This document shows positions 40,541 through 49,593 of a stretch of DNA of 64,000 nucleotides, in pieces. How positions within the stretch are numbered: position 1 is the stretch's first letter; each line of letters begins with the position of its first letter. Position numbers and translations under genes: made by a program. The DNA comes from Vulcaniibacterium tengchongense (GTDB lineage Bacteria > Pseudomonadota > Gammaproteobacteria > Xanthomonadales > Xanthomonadaceae): NCBI RefSeq assembly GCF_003814555.1, contig NZ_RKQN01000001.1, forward strand, positions 558,001 through 622,000, in the 5' to 3' direction. Under the pieces are notes generated by a model that had not been told where the DNA came from, did not search any database, and saw nothing but the letters and a program-made list of their open reading frames with translations.

Positions 40541-40981
40541 TCAGTCGCGGCGGACCCAGGTCTGGGTCCGGCCGAGCAGGGAGAAACCGAGGAAGCCGCG
40601 CACCTCGAGCTTCTTGCCGTCCTCGATCGGCCGCACCTTGACCGAATAGACCTTGCCGCTGGCCGGGTCGAGGATCTGCCCGCCCTCCCAGCTGTCGCCC
40701 TTCTGCCGGACGCCCCACAGGATCACCATGCCCTTGACCGGCTTGCCCTTGCGCTCGCCGGTGCACTTGTCGCAGACCGGGTTCGGGCCGCGGTCCGACT
40801 GCAGGATCTCGGCGACCCGCCCGGCCAGCGTGCCGTCCTTGGCCTGGTAGATCTCGACCACGGACTTCGGCTTCTGGGTCTTGTCGTCGATCGTGGTCCA
40901 GCTGCCGACCGGACTGGCGCCCTGGGCGAAGGCGGCGAGCGGCAGGGCCAGCAACAGCAGGGCGAGTAGTTTCGTGCGCAT
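40541..40981 (-). CDS. DUF2147 periplasmic protein
   Basis: A 146-residue exported protein of family DUF2147. The signal peptide is RTKLLALLLLALPLAAFAQ. The mature domain starts with the typical PVGSWTTIDDKTQKPKSVVEIYQAKDGTLAGRV and has the conserved CDKCTGERKGKPVKGMVILWG (CxxC), GGQILDPASGKVYSVKV and LEVRGFLGFSLLGRTQTWVR. Members are lipocalin-like and poorly characterised. I chose the ATG at 40981; the open frame reaches 41260 but that part is unconserved. It has its own terminator and a gap of 119 bases from the peptidase gene. Confidence 0.92.
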   Translation of the reverse strand: MRTKLLALLLLALPLAAFAQGASPVGSWTTIDDKTQKPKSVVEIYQAKDGTLAGRVAEILQSDRGPNPVCDKCTGERKGKPVKGMVILWGVRQKGDSWEGGQILDPASGKVYSVKVRPIEDGKKLEVRGFLGFSLLGRTQTWVRRD

Positions 40982-41100
40982 GCGTTTCCTCTCCCGGGTG
41001 GATGAATGCCAGCGGGGCCTGCGTGTTATACCGCATTCGAGACGGGCCGCGTGGCGCATCGCAGCAGATCCCCGGTGCTTGCCCATGAACCAGTCAGGCA

Positions 41101-43137
41101 TTACAGGCCCTTGCCGCCGCAGCCTTCGCGCAGGTAGTCGTCGATCAGCCGCAACTGCGTGGCGAATATCTCTCGCGTCCACGCAGGGCCGTGGCCATAG
41201 TCGGCGATCACGTGGAATTCCACCGGGCGCCCGGCGCTCTTGGCCTTGTCGACGAACCACTCCGACTGCTCCAGCGGCACAGTCTGATCCCGATCGCCGT
41301 GGAAGACCATCAACGGAATCTTCGTTTCCGCGGCAAGGGAGAGTGGACTTAGCCCCTTGACAGTATGGGCCTGCGCTTGCCGGAAGAAGGGATTCATGTA
41401 GAACCTTGCCCAGATCCGGTCAATGTCGGAGACGCCAGCACCTGCAATCGAACACTTGTAGAGATCATGCGGCCGGACGGAGGCGGCGAACGCCGCATAG
41501 CCGCCATACGAGAAGCCGAACATGGCAATTCGCCCTCTCTGCGCGATGCCCTGATCGATCAACCATCGGGCGCCGTCATCCTTGTCGTCCTGCATCTTCT
41601 GCCCCCATTCCTGGTCGCCGGCGAGCCAGAGCTTGCGGCCCCAGCCTTGCGATCCACGGAACTGCGGGCGCAGCACCGCCATGCAACGCGAGGCGAGCAT
41701 GGGCGTCCACATCGATTCGTCGAAGGACATCGAGTCGCGGGCCCAAGGCCCGCCGTGCGGGTGCACGACGGCCGGCCACGGCCCCGGGCCGCAAAGTTCC
41801 GGGTTCGGGCGTGTCAGGAAGGCGGGAATGTCGAGTCCGTCGCGGGCCTTGTAGTGCACGAGCGCGGTCGTTCCGAGCGCGCGTGCATCGAGCTTGGGAT
41901 AAGCGCGTGCCAGCAGGCTCAGGCTTCCGTTATGGAAAAGATGGTACTCGGGAGGGGTGGACGGGCCGTCGACGCGGATCAGGACGGTGGAGAGGTCCGG
42001 CGTGCGACCGATTATCGTGTAGTCCCTTTCGGCGGGGTAGCGTACTTCGACGCGTTGTCCCGTCGCAGGATCGACGAGTTCGACATCTTGCTGGGGAATG
42101 CGCAACGCTTGCCTGAGGCCAGCATCGAGCGCCCGCATTGCAGGGTCCGTCCATTGGACATCGTCTCCACGAGGCCCTTGGTAGACGACACCGATGAGCT
42201 TTCCGAGAGCACGGTCCGGCGCGTCCCGAAAACGATTGACGATGACATCGGCAGCATCGAAGAACTTATGCTCGAACAGAACTTCCTTCCGGGTGCGGCT
42301 CGGAATGTCGTATTCGAGGATGACGGCCTTGTCGCGGCCCTCATTGCTCAGGATGAATGCCGTATTGGGGTCTTCCGCGAAGCCTATCAAGGAAGTGACA
42401 TCGCGGTTTTTGACGTGGGACCGGAAGTGCTCCTCCCAGTTGCCCGTGGCCGGATTGCGGAACTCGGCGGCGACGAACGCGCCCTGGCCGTCCACGTCGA
42501 GCTTGAGCCGGGCCCGAAGGTTGCCCGCCGCATCGGTCACATACCCGGAGACGTTCTCTTCGGAGCGCTGGATGCGCTCCGACTTGAAGGTGCGGACGTT
42601 GACCTTGTAAACGTCGCCTGATTCGCTGCCGACGTTGTTCACGACCAGGATGTGGTCGGGATCGTTGGGCAGAGAATCCAGCACCGTGGGACTGGTCCTT
42701 GCCTGCGCCAGCTGTTCGTCGCGACTGGCGGCGCGAGGCAAGGGAAGCGGGTCGTTCCACTTCTCGCCTTTCAAGTCGGTAATGACCAGTTTCGAGATGA
42801 ACGTCTTGGTGACGCGATCCAGTCGCAGGTCATAGGGTTGCCACAGGTTCACCGCCAGGAGATCGTTCTTGATGAACGAGACGGCGGAGAACTTCATCTT
42901 TTGCGTGCCGATGATGGTCGGGGCTTGATCTAGTGCATCGGATCGCCATACCGCAATGACACGGTCCTCGCCGCGAGCCAGCAATGCGGCGACGTGCTTG
43001 CCGTCGGGTGAGAGCGTGAAACTCGAGTACTCGGGAAACGCGGCGAGCTGTTCTATGGTCGGGCGGGCTGGTGTGGTGGCGGCAAAGGACAGGATAGGTG
43101 CTGCGGCGAGCACCAAAGCCGTGATGATGCGATTCAT
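41101..43137 (-). CDS. S9 family (prolyl oligopeptidase-type) peptidase
   Basis: A 678-residue exported serine peptidase. Signal peptide NRIITALVLAAAPILSFA, then a propeller-like N-terminal region (SSFTLSPDGKHVAALLARGED onward, residues 25-400) and a C-terminal alpha/beta-hydrolase domain. The triad is Ser543 (FGFSYGGYAAF), Asp617 (HGDRDQTVP) and His649 (DYGHGPAW); the oxyanion region is HPHGGPWARD. This is the S9C/acylaminoacyl-peptidase layout, which releases residues from short peptides, probably in the periplasm. It lies 100 bases downstream of a TonB-dependent receptor on the same strand, with a hairpin between. Both genes are visibly less GC-rich than their neighbours. Confidence 0.93.
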   Translation of the reverse strand: MNRIITALVLAAAPILSFAATTPARPTIEQLAAFPEYSSFTLSPDGKHVAALLARGEDRVIAVWRSDALDQAPTIIGTQKMKFSAVSFIKNDLLAVNLWQPYDLRLDRVTKTFISKLVITDLKGEKWNDPLPLPRAASRDEQLAQARTSPTVLDSLPNDPDHILVVNNVGSESGDVYKVNVRTFKSERIQRSEENVSGYVTDAAGNLRARLKLDVDGQGAFVAAEFRNPATGNWEEHFRSHVKNRDVTSLIGFAEDPNTAFILSNEGRDKAVILEYDIPSRTRKEVLFEHKFFDAADVIVNRFRDAPDRALGKLIGVVYQGPRGDDVQWTDPAMRALDAGLRQALRIPQQDVELVDPATGQRVEVRYPAERDYTIIGRTPDLSTVLIRVDGPSTPPEYHLFHNGSLSLLARAYPKLDARALGTTALVHYKARDGLDIPAFLTRPNPELCGPGPWPAVVHPHGGPWARDSMSFDESMWTPMLASRCMAVLRPQFRGSQGWGRKLWLAGDQEWGQKMQDDKDDGARWLIDQGIAQRGRIAMFGFSYGGYAAFAASVRPHDLYKCSIAGAGVSDIDRIWARFYMNPFFRQAQAHTVKGLSPLSLAAETKIPLMVFHGDRDQTVPLEQSEWFVDKAKSAGRPVEFHVIADYGHGPAWTREIFATQLRLIDDYLREGCGGKGL

Positions 43138-43200
43138 GCGTCCGTTCCGTCTTTTCGTATGCGCGTGTCTGGCCAGCGGTTTCGCTGTATGCCAAGAAAG

Positions 43201-43226
43201 AGGCCACCGCCCGAAGGCGGTGGCCT
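43201..43226 (-). terminator. Hairpin between the TonB receptor and peptidase genes
   Basis: A perfect 11-bp stem AGGCCACCGCC / GGCGGTGGCCT with a TTCG loop on the minus strand, followed by CTTTCTTGG, 11 bases past the receptor stop. The T-run is weak, so it may terminate only part of the transcripts and let a fraction reach the peptidase gene, or it may protect the receptor mRNA. Confidence 0.7.
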
Positions 43227-43237
43227 GCTGAAAGGCG

Positions 43238-46231
43238 TCAGAACGACTTCGTTACGTTGACGAAGAACGTCCGGCCGAAGTAGTCGTAGCCGCTGTACAA
43301 CAAGGCATTGCCGACCGTGTTGTAAATGCCTTGCGAGATCGTCGGCGGCTCCTTGTCGAACATGTTGCGGACGCCGGCCGTGACCGACCACTTGTCGCCG
43401 TTGTACTGCGCCGACACGCTCGAGAGGAAATAGTTCGGCGTGTAGATCTTGTACATCGACGTGCTCGGATTGAAGTCCAGGCCGGGATTCTCACGCGCGT
43501 AGTAGTCGTAGCTCGACATCCCGTCGATCCACTCCAGGCCGTAGCGCAGGCGCCAGTTCTTGACGGTGTACGACAGATCGAGGGTGCCGGTGTACTCCGG
43601 GCGCTGCAGCATGCCGTTGTAGTCGATCAACGGATCGTCCTGGAAGACCTTGCTGGACTGCTCCAGGAAGCGGGTCAGGAGCAATGTGGCACGGAATTCG
43701 CCCGGTCCGATGTCGCGTACGTAGCGGGTGGTGAAATCCAGGCCGCGGACGATGTCGGTCGAGATGTTGACGTAGCCGTTCAACACCGTCAGCTGGTTCG
43801 ATCCGGGGTCGCGCGAAACGAGTCGGCAGAAGCCGGCGTCTTCAGCGAAGTCATTCCCCCCATAGCACAGCGACAGGATGTTCGCCGCACCCGCGCGGTC
43901 GACTCCGTTCTCGACCTCGATGTCGTAGTAGTCGACGGCAAAAGACAGGTCGCCGAAATTGTTGGAGAACTCCGGTTGGAACACCAGTCCGACGGTGAAG
44001 TTCTTCGAGGTCTCGGCCGACAGTCCGGTTTCGGCGCCGCCCAGCGTCACGACTTCAACCGATGTGGTCGCCGAGAAGTCCGGGGGCAGGCCCTCGGCGG
44101 CGCAGTTGACGTAGGTCGGCGTGTTCGGCTCGCGCTCCCCGTACTCGTTGCATGGATCGTTGGAACTGGCGAGGAAGCCGGTGGTCGCGCCCAGGAACTG
44201 TTCGAACAGCGCGGGTGCGCGGTACGAGGTGCCGTACGACGCTCGCAACGACATCCAACTCACCGGCGTCCACAGGGCGCCGATCTTGTATGTGGTGTCG
44301 CTGCCATAGGAGTCGTAATCCGTGTAGCGCCCGGATACGTTGAACGTGAGCTCTTCCGCGCCCCGCACTCCGGACAGCAGCGGGAATTCGACCTCCCCGT
44401 ACACTTCCATGACCGAGTCCTTGCCGCGGGTGGGCGTGGACGAAGTCAGGTTGTAGAGATTGCTGTTGATCGAGTGGATGTTGGGCGTGTCGTCGATCTT
44501 CGCCTCGCGCCACTCCACGCCGAACGCACCTTGGACCGTGCCGCCGATCGGCATGTCGAACAGCGGGCCGTTCACATTGAAGTTGGCCGTGGTCTCCTCG
44601 TACAGCGTATTGCCGGTGACCGGCACGAAGACCCAGTCCTTCCAAGCGGACGGCATATCGCCGGCGATGGTGGCGGTGGTCAGCGCCGGAGCGGCGACGC
44701 AGCCGTTCGCGGCGTTGCGGCAGACGAAACCGCCGGCGCCATCCGACACCACGTCCAGGCTTTGCGCGAGCCGATCCGTCAGGAACGATTCGAAGGTGTA
44801 GTCCGCATCCGAGCGGGACTTCATCAGGCCGAACTCGTAGTTCCAGGAGGAGCCCAGCTTGCCGCGAATGCCTGCCAGTGCGCGCCAGAATTCGACGTCC
44901 TGCTTGCTGTGGTCGTTGCCGAAGCCGATGAAGGCGCGAACACCGACGTTCCGGCCGTTGGTCAGCTCGCTCGGTGCGGGGGAGAATACCGAGGTGGACA
45001 GGTTGGCGGGAATCAGCGGGCTGCCCACGGCGTAGTCGAGGCTCAGCTGACGGTAGCCGGTCTGGGACGACTTGCGCTTGTTGCCGAGCACCTCGTAGAA
45101 GACCTCGGCATCGCCCAGGGCGCCGATGTCGAATCCGCCCTGCAGATAGCCGGTATGGACAGTCACCGGCGAAATCAGCGATTCGTTCAGCATGTCGGGG
45201 TCGAACGTGTCGCGGCTGTCGTAGCTGACACCTTCGAAGCCGACCAGGCCCGTGGTGACCGCGGAATTGGGCCGCCAACGGTTGAAGCGCGTGCCGGTGG
45301 CGCCCGGACCGGCGACGCCGGTGCGAGTATTGGTGCCGATCGTGTTGATCGTGACGCCGCCCGCGTCGAGGTGCCAGCACTTCGGCCGGCCGGTCATCGG
45401 ATCGATGTAGTCGCCGCTGCCCCAATAGTCACCAGCCTCGATGTCGCGCCACATCGTGGTCGGGCACCCTCCGGCCCAGTCGCGATCGCCGATGGTGAGT
45501 TCGTTGCGGCGGTAGTATTCGTACGACCCGGAAATGTGGGAGTTGTCCCCGGTCGAACCGAACATGATCGAGTAACGGCTGGAGTCGCCGCCACCGCCCT
45601 CGGTCGCGTTGTGTTGCGCCTCCATGGTGACGCCGTCGGCACGCTTGCGGGTGATGATGTTCACGACGCCTGCGACCGCGTCCGATCCGTAGATCGACGA
45701 TGCGCCGTCCTTCAGGACCTCGATGCGATCGATCATGGAGTTGGGCAGCACGTTCAAGTCGGCGGAACCGACCGATCCGCGCGACCCCGCCGGAGATACG
45801 CGGCGGCCGTTGAGCAGAATGAGCGTCCGAGTTGCCCCCAGGCCGCGCAGCGACAAGGTGTTGGCGCCGGGTCCACCATCGGTGACATAGCCGCCGTAGG
45901 CATTGTTGATCTGCGAGGAACCGGCGGTCACGCTGGTGCTTTGCAGTACGCCGGTGGTCGAATCGAAGCCGGCAAGGGTCGTTTCCTCGCGCGTGATGAC
46001 TTGCACGGGCGAAACCGAATTGAACACGTCCCTGCCGATGCGCGAGCCGGTGACGGTGACCGTATCCAGATCTTTCGCCTGGGACTGCTGTGTTTCTGCT
46101 GCCGGTTCCGCTTGTCCGGATTGCGTGCTGCTCGAATCCTGTGCGGCTGCCGTGATCGGCATCAGAAACGCGGTGAGGAGTGCTGCGCTCAAACGATTGC
46201 GCCGCAGGCGGCGCATGTGCGTTGCTGCCAT
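43238..46231 (-). CDS. TonB-dependent outer-membrane receptor (large, SusC/oligopeptide-like)
   Basis: A 997-residue TonB-dependent receptor. Signal peptide to about residue 30 (ALLTAFLMPITAAAQ), a Gln/Ser/Glu-rich spacer, the TonB box DTVTVTG (56-62), plug domain (SVSPVQVITREE, LRGLGATRTLILLNGRRV, VEVLKDG-type ASSIYGSDAVAGVVNIITRK), and a 22-strand barrel ending in a C-terminal Phe. It is the long form common in xanthomonads and sphingomonads, with a barrel of about 800 residues containing extra Cys pairs. The ribosome binding site GGGGGA lies 8 bases before the ATG. An S9 peptidase follows, so peptide uptake is the best guess. The substrate is unknown. Confidence 0.95.
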   Translation of the reverse strand: MAATHMRRLRRNRLSAALLTAFLMPITAAAQDSSSTQSGQAEPAAETQQSQAKDLDTVTVTGSRIGRDVFNSVSPVQVITREETTLAGFDSTTGVLQSTSVTAGSSQINNAYGGYVTDGGPGANTLSLRGLGATRTLILLNGRRVSPAGSRGSVGSADLNVLPNSMIDRIEVLKDGASSIYGSDAVAGVVNIITRKRADGVTMEAQHNATEGGGGDSSRYSIMFGSTGDNSHISGSYEYYRRNELTIGDRDWAGGCPTTMWRDIEAGDYWGSGDYIDPMTGRPKCWHLDAGGVTINTIGTNTRTGVAGPGATGTRFNRWRPNSAVTTGLVGFEGVSYDSRDTFDPDMLNESLISPVTVHTGYLQGGFDIGALGDAEVFYEVLGNKRKSSQTGYRQLSLDYAVGSPLIPANLSTSVFSPAPSELTNGRNVGVRAFIGFGNDHSKQDVEFWRALAGIRGKLGSSWNYEFGLMKSRSDADYTFESFLTDRLAQSLDVVSDGAGGFVCRNAANGCVAAPALTTATIAGDMPSAWKDWVFVPVTGNTLYEETTANFNVNGPLFDMPIGGTVQGAFGVEWREAKIDDTPNIHSINSNLYNLTSSTPTRGKDSVMEVYGEVEFPLLSGVRGAEELTFNVSGRYTDYDSYGSDTTYKIGALWTPVSWMSLRASYGTSYRAPALFEQFLGATTGFLASSNDPCNEYGEREPNTPTYVNCAAEGLPPDFSATTSVEVVTLGGAETGLSAETSKNFTVGLVFQPEFSNNFGDLSFAVDYYDIEVENGVDRAGAANILSLCYGGNDFAEDAGFCRLVSRDPGSNQLTVLNGYVNISTDIVRGLDFTTRYVRDIGPGEFRATLLLTRFLEQSSKVFQDDPLIDYNGMLQRPEYTGTLDLSYTVKNWRLRYGLEWIDGMSSYDYYARENPGLDFNPSTSMYKIYTPNYFLSSVSAQYNGDKWSVTAGVRNMFDKEPPTISQGIYNTVGNALLYSGYDYFGRTFFVNVTKSF

Positions 46232-46321
46232 CTAGAATCCCCCAAGTTGGCTTCGTTGCGGACAGAAGAAAAAGCAAGAGGCCCGGTCCCTGGGCCATGA
46301 TGTGTCTGGTGTCAATCCCCC

Positions 46322-46350
46322 TTGACGGCCCGAACGTAACACGGAATTAA
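46322..46350 (+). promoter_or_regulatory. Probable apbC promoter
   Basis: TTGACG (46322-46327), a 17-base spacer and AATTAA (46345-46350, weak -10). The apbC GTG is 53 bases further. The same short region must also hold the promoter of the divergent receptor gene, for which I find no clear hexamers. Confidence 0.35.
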
Positions 46351-46402
46351 CAGAGGTGAAAAGGCGTGACAACAATCGCCAAATCTGGCAAAGGCGGCTC
46401 GC

Positions 46403-47467
46403 GTGAGTGAGGCATTGCAGGCACGGGTGGCGGCGCTCGAGGCTCCGGAGCTCGGCGTTTCCCTGACCGAAGCCGGTGCCCGGATCAGGGCGGCCGTCAG
46501 CGACGGCCGCGCCGCGATCGAGGTGGTCCTGGGCTTCCCGGGCGACTGGCTGCGGCCCTGGCTGCAGGCGCAAGCCGAGCGGGCCGCCGCGGCCGAGGGC
46601 GCCTCCCTGGCGCGGCTGGAGCTGCATTCGCGTATCGCCGCGCATGCGGTGCAGCCGAACCTGACGCCGCTGCCGGCGGCGCGCAATCTGATCGCGGTCG
46701 GCTCGGGCAAGGGCGGCGTGGGCAAGTCGACGACCGCGGTGAACCTCGCCCTGGCGCTGGCGGCGGACGGCGCGCGCGTGGGCGTGCTCGACGCCGACAT
46801 CTACGGGCCGAGCGTGCCGACCATGCTCGGTCTGGGCGGGCGCCCGGACAGCCCCGACGGCAAGACCATCGAGCCGATGCGCGCGCACGGCGTGGAGGCG
46901 ATGTCGATCGGCCTGCTGGTCGAGCAGGACACGCCGATGATCTGGCGCGGGCCGATGGCGACCTCGGCGCTCACCCAACTGCTGAACGAGACGCGCTGGG
47001 GAGATCTGGACTACCTGGTCGTCGACCTGCCGCCCGGCACCGGCGACATCCAGCTGACGCTGGCGCAGAAGATCCCTGTCGCCGGCGCGGTGATCGTGAC
47101 CACGCCGCAGGACGTGGCCACGCTGGACGCGCGCAAGGCGCTGAAGATGTTCGAGAAGGTGCAGGTGCCGGTGCTCGGCCTGGTCGAGAACATGGCGGTG
47201 CACGTGTGCTCCAACTGCGGCCATGCCGAGCACGTGTTCGGCGAAGGCGGCGGCCAGCGCATGGCCGCGCAGTACGGGGTGCCGTTGCTCGGCAGCCTGC
47301 CGCTGGAGATCGCGATCCGCGAGCAGGGCGACGCCGGCGTGCCGGTGGTCGCCGCCGCGCCGGACAGCGCCGCGGCGCGCGCCTACCGGAATACGGCGCG
47401 GCGGCTGGCGGTCGAGCTCGCGCGGCGGCCGCAGGTGGCCAGGCCGCTGGCGGTCACGCTGCGCTGA
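46403..47467 (+). CDS. apbC: Iron-sulfur cluster carrier ATPase ApbC/Mrp
   Basis: A 354-residue Mrp/NBP35 family P-loop ATPase that carries and delivers Fe-S clusters. A MIP18-like N-terminal domain (about residues 1-80) is followed by the deviant Walker A GSGKGGVGKSTTAVNLA, DADIYGPSVPTMLG, WGDLDYLVVDLPPGTGD and the cluster-binding CxxC in HVCSNCGHAEHVFGEGGG. It starts at a GTG (46403). In related genomes apbC lies beside metG and before dcd; here the receptor, peptidase and DUF2147 genes lie between metG and apbC. Confidence 0.95.
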   Translation: MSEALQARVAALEAPELGVSLTEAGARIRAAVSDGRAAIEVVLGFPGDWLRPWLQAQAERAAAAEGASLARLELHSRIAAHAVQPNLTPLPAARNLIAVGSGKGGVGKSTTAVNLALALAADGARVGVLDADIYGPSVPTMLGLGGRPDSPDGKTIEPMRAHGVEAMSIGLLVEQDTPMIWRGPMATSALTQLLNETRWGDLDYLVVDLPPGTGDIQLTLAQKIPVAGAVIVTTPQDVATLDARKALKMFEKVQVPVLGLVENMAVHVCSNCGHAEHVFGEGGGQRMAAQYGVPLLGSLPLEIAIREQGDAGVPVVAAAPDSAAARAYRNTARRLAVELARRPQVARPLAVTLR

Positions 47468-47652
47468 CGCCGCCGAAGCGGTCGCGCGCCGGACGCGCGA
47501 TCCGCGGGACCGGCGCGGCGGCCACGGCGCGATGGCGGAGGCAGGCAGGCGACGGACGTGGAGCGACGCGGGCCGGCCCGGCCGCGCCTGGGCTGGCCGG
47601 TCCGCCTGCCACGTGGGACACGGCGGCCCGGCCGTCCGGCGCCGAATCCGCT

Positions 47653-47658
47653 TAGAAT
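47653..47658 (+). promoter_or_regulatory. -10 element of dcd
   Basis: TAGAAT (47653-47658), 30 bases before the dcd ATG, in a very GC-rich stretch. No convincing -35 at 16-18 bases upstream. Confidence 0.35.
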
Positions 47659-47688
47659 CGCCGCTTCCCATTGCCCCGACGCCGCCGC

Positions 47689-48258
47689 ATGAGCATCAAG
47701 TCCGACCGATGGATCCGCCGCATGGCCGAACGGCACGGCATGATCGAGCCGTTCGAGCCCGGCCAGGTCAAGACCGCCGCCGACGGCCACCGCATCGTCA
47801 GCTACGGCACCTCGAGCTACGGCTACGACGTGCGCTGCTCGCGCGAGTTCAAGGTGTTCACCAACATCAACTCGACCATCGTCGACCCGAAGAACTTCGA
47901 CAGCGGCAGCTTCGTCGACATCGAGTCGGACGTGTGCATCATCCCGCCGAACAGTTTCGCGCTGGCGCGCACGGTCGAGTACTTCCGCATCCCGCGCGAC
48001 GTGCTGGTGGTGTGCCTGGGCAAGAGCACCTACGCGCGTTGCGGCATCATCGTCAACGTCACGCCGCTGGAACCGGAGTGGGAAGGCCACGTGACCCTGG
48101 AGTTCAGCAACACCACGCCGCTGCCGGCGAAGATCTACGCCGGCGAGGGCGTGGCGCAGATGCTGTTCTTCCAGTCGGACGAGGTGTGCGAAACCTCGTA
48201 CAAGGACCGCGGCGGCAAGTACCAGGGCCAGACCGGGGTGACGCTGCCGCGCACCTGA
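47689..48258 (+). CDS. dcd: dCTP deaminase
   Basis: A 189-residue trimeric enzyme that deaminates dCTP to dUTP, the main route to dTTP precursors in gammaproteobacteria. Conserved parts: [66 protein letters not shown], with the catalytic Glu in the [11 protein letters not shown] segment, and the C-terminal [12 protein letters not shown] lid. The length compares with 193 in E. coli. I chose the ATG at 47689 ([14 protein letters not shown]); six more codons upstream are open. Confidence 0.97.
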   Translation: MSIKSDRWIRRMAERHGMIEPFEPGQVKTAADGHRIVSYGTSSYGYDVRCSREFKVFTNINSTIVDPKNFDSGSFVDIESDVCIIPPNSFALARTVEYFRIPRDVLVVCLGKSTYARCGIIVNVTPLEPEWEGHVTLEFSNTTPLPAKIYAGEGVAQMLFFQSDEVCETSYKDRGGKYQGQTGVTLPRT

Positions 48259-48360
48259 GCTTCGCGCGCCGCAGCCGGGGGCCGGCGGCGCGGAAGGAAG
48301 GCGAGGGGGAATTCGCCAACGGCCCTCGAATCCGAGCCACACAACCTTGGGGAGAAGCGA

Positions 48361-48858
48361 ATGGAACAGCAAAACCCGTACCAGAGCCCGCAGACGCAGG
48401 TGCAGGACTACAGCGGCGACCTGCGGCTCGCCGGGCGCGGCAAGCGTCTCGGGGCCGCATTGCTGGATGCGGTGATCGCCATCGTCGTCATGCTGCCGAT
48501 CATGTTCGCCGGCGGCTACTTCGCGACGATGTCGGACGGCGGGCCGGGGATCGGCGTGCAGTTGCTTTGGGGCGTGGTGGGCCTGGCGGTGTTCTTCGCC
48601 ATCCAGTACGTGCCGCTGAAGAACAGCGGGCAGACCTGGGGCAAGAAGATCGTCGGCATCAGGATCGTCGACATGGAGGGCCGCCAGCCCGACCTGGGCG
48701 TGCTGCTCGGGCGCCGTTACCTGTTCGCCAACGGCATCGGCCTGGTGCCGCTCGTCGGCGGGCTGATCAGCCTGGTCAACGTGCTCTTCATCTTCCGCTC
48801 CGACCGCCGCTGCCTGCACGACGTGGTGGCGGATACGCAGGTCGTCGAAGCGGACTGA
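48361..48858 (+). CDS. RDD family membrane protein
   Basis: A 165-residue integral membrane protein with the RDD domain. The polar N terminus (MEQQNPYQSPQTQVQD, an NPYxSP motif often seen before RDD and DUF domains) is followed by the family Arg/Asp-rich start (LAGRGKRLGAALLDAVIA) and about three transmembrane segments (VIAIVVMLPIMFAGGYF, LLWGVVGLAVFFAIQYV, LVPLVGGLISLVNVLFIF), with GQTWGKKIVGIRIVD and RRCLHDVVADTQVV as conserved ends. A strong Shine-Dalgarno (GGGGAGAAG) lies 5 bases before the ATG. The function is unknown; some RDD proteins are proposed Na+/H+ transporters. Confidence 0.92.
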   Translation: MEQQNPYQSPQTQVQDYSGDLRLAGRGKRLGAALLDAVIAIVVMLPIMFAGGYFATMSDGGPGIGVQLLWGVVGLAVFFAIQYVPLKNSGQTWGKKIVGIRIVDMEGRQPDLGVLLGRRYLFANGIGLVPLVGGLISLVNVLFIFRSDRRCLHDVVADTQVVEAD

Positions 48859-48879
48859 CGCGGGGCCCGCGGCAGGCGC

Positions 48880-48918
48880 GAACGCGGGCCGGGCCTTGGG
48901 GTCCGGCCCGCGTTCGTT
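48880..48918. terminator. Bidirectional terminator between the RDD and pcp genes
   Basis: A 13-bp stem GAACGCGGGCCGG / CCGGCCCGCGTTC around a 10-base loop (48893-48902), with GTTC following on the plus strand. It lies between two convergent genes, 21 bases past the RDD stop and about 16 bases past the pcp stop. Confidence 0.75.
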
Positions 48919-48933
48919 CAAGCCGGTGGCGAG

Positions 48934-49593
48934 TCAGTGCTCCGCGCCCGCGGCGAACCGGTGGTCCGCGCCGGTGGTCAGGGCCACGTCCAGCGCCAGC
49001 CGCAGGCCCTGCACGACGGTTTCGATCGGCAGGCTCGGCGCGCCCGGATGGCGCGCGGCCTGCGCCGGCGCGTAGGGGATGTGGACGAAGCCGCCGCGCA
49101 CGCCGGGGCGCTCGCGCAGGGCGTGCATCAGGCCGTAGAACACGTGGTTGCAGACGTAGGTGCCGGCGGTCTGCGAGATCTCCGCGGGAACGCCGGCCGC
49201 GCGCAGCCCCGCCAGCATCGCCTTGATCGGCAGGCCGGTGAAATAGGCGGTGGGGCCGCCCGCGATCACCGGCGTGTCCACCGGCTGCGCGCCGGCATTG
49301 TCGGGGATGCGCGCGTCGTCCACGTTGATCGCGACGCGCTCCAGCGAGAGCTGCGCGCGCCCGCCGGCCTGGCCCACGCACAGGACCAGCGCCGGCCGCA
49401 GTTCGTCCAGCGCGGCCCACAGCGCCCGCAACGAAGCGCCGAACTCCACCGGCAGGCAGCGCGCCACGGCCCGGTGCCCGGCGATGCGCTCGCCGTCGAG
49501 CGCGCGCACCGCATCCCAGCTCGGGTTCACGCTTTCGCCGCCGAACGGGGCGAAGCCGGTCAGCAGCACGACGGGTTCGGCGAAGGCGCTCAT
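48934..49593 (-). CDS. pcp: Pyroglutamyl-peptidase I
   Basis: A 219-residue cysteine peptidase (C15) that removes N-terminal pyroglutamate from peptides, releasing 5-oxoproline. The catalytic triad is Glu85 ([16 protein letters not shown]), Cys148 ([11 protein letters not shown]) and His171 (GFVHIPY); the N terminus [19 protein letters not shown] is the family start. It is the last gene of the 5-oxoproline operon, its ATG overlapping the stop of the DUF979 gene. It therefore feeds the same metabolite that PxpABC consumes. Cytoplasmic, no signal peptide. Confidence 0.97.
   Translation of the reverse strand: MSAFAEPVVLLTGFAPFGGESVNPSWDAVRALDGERIAGHRAVARCLPVEFGASLRALWAALDELRPALVLCVGQAGGRAQLSLERVAINVDDARIPDNAGAQPVDTPVIAGGPTAYFTGLPIKAMLAGLRAAGVPAEISQTAGTYVCNHVFYGLMHALRERPGVRGGFVHIPYAPAQAARHPGAPSLPIETVVQGLRLALDVALTTGADHRFAAGAEH

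Noticed and set aside
41101-46231. The S9 peptidase and TonB receptor as part of a lasso-peptide cluster
   Set aside because: Lasso clusters with isopeptidases also have asparagine synthetase-like and protease (B, C) genes and a short precursor. None is present in the flanks, which are DUF2147 and apbC.
43331-46300. A 989-residue plus-strand frame opposite the TonB receptor
   Set aside because: The receptor has signal, TonB box, plug and barrel features; the antisense frame has none.
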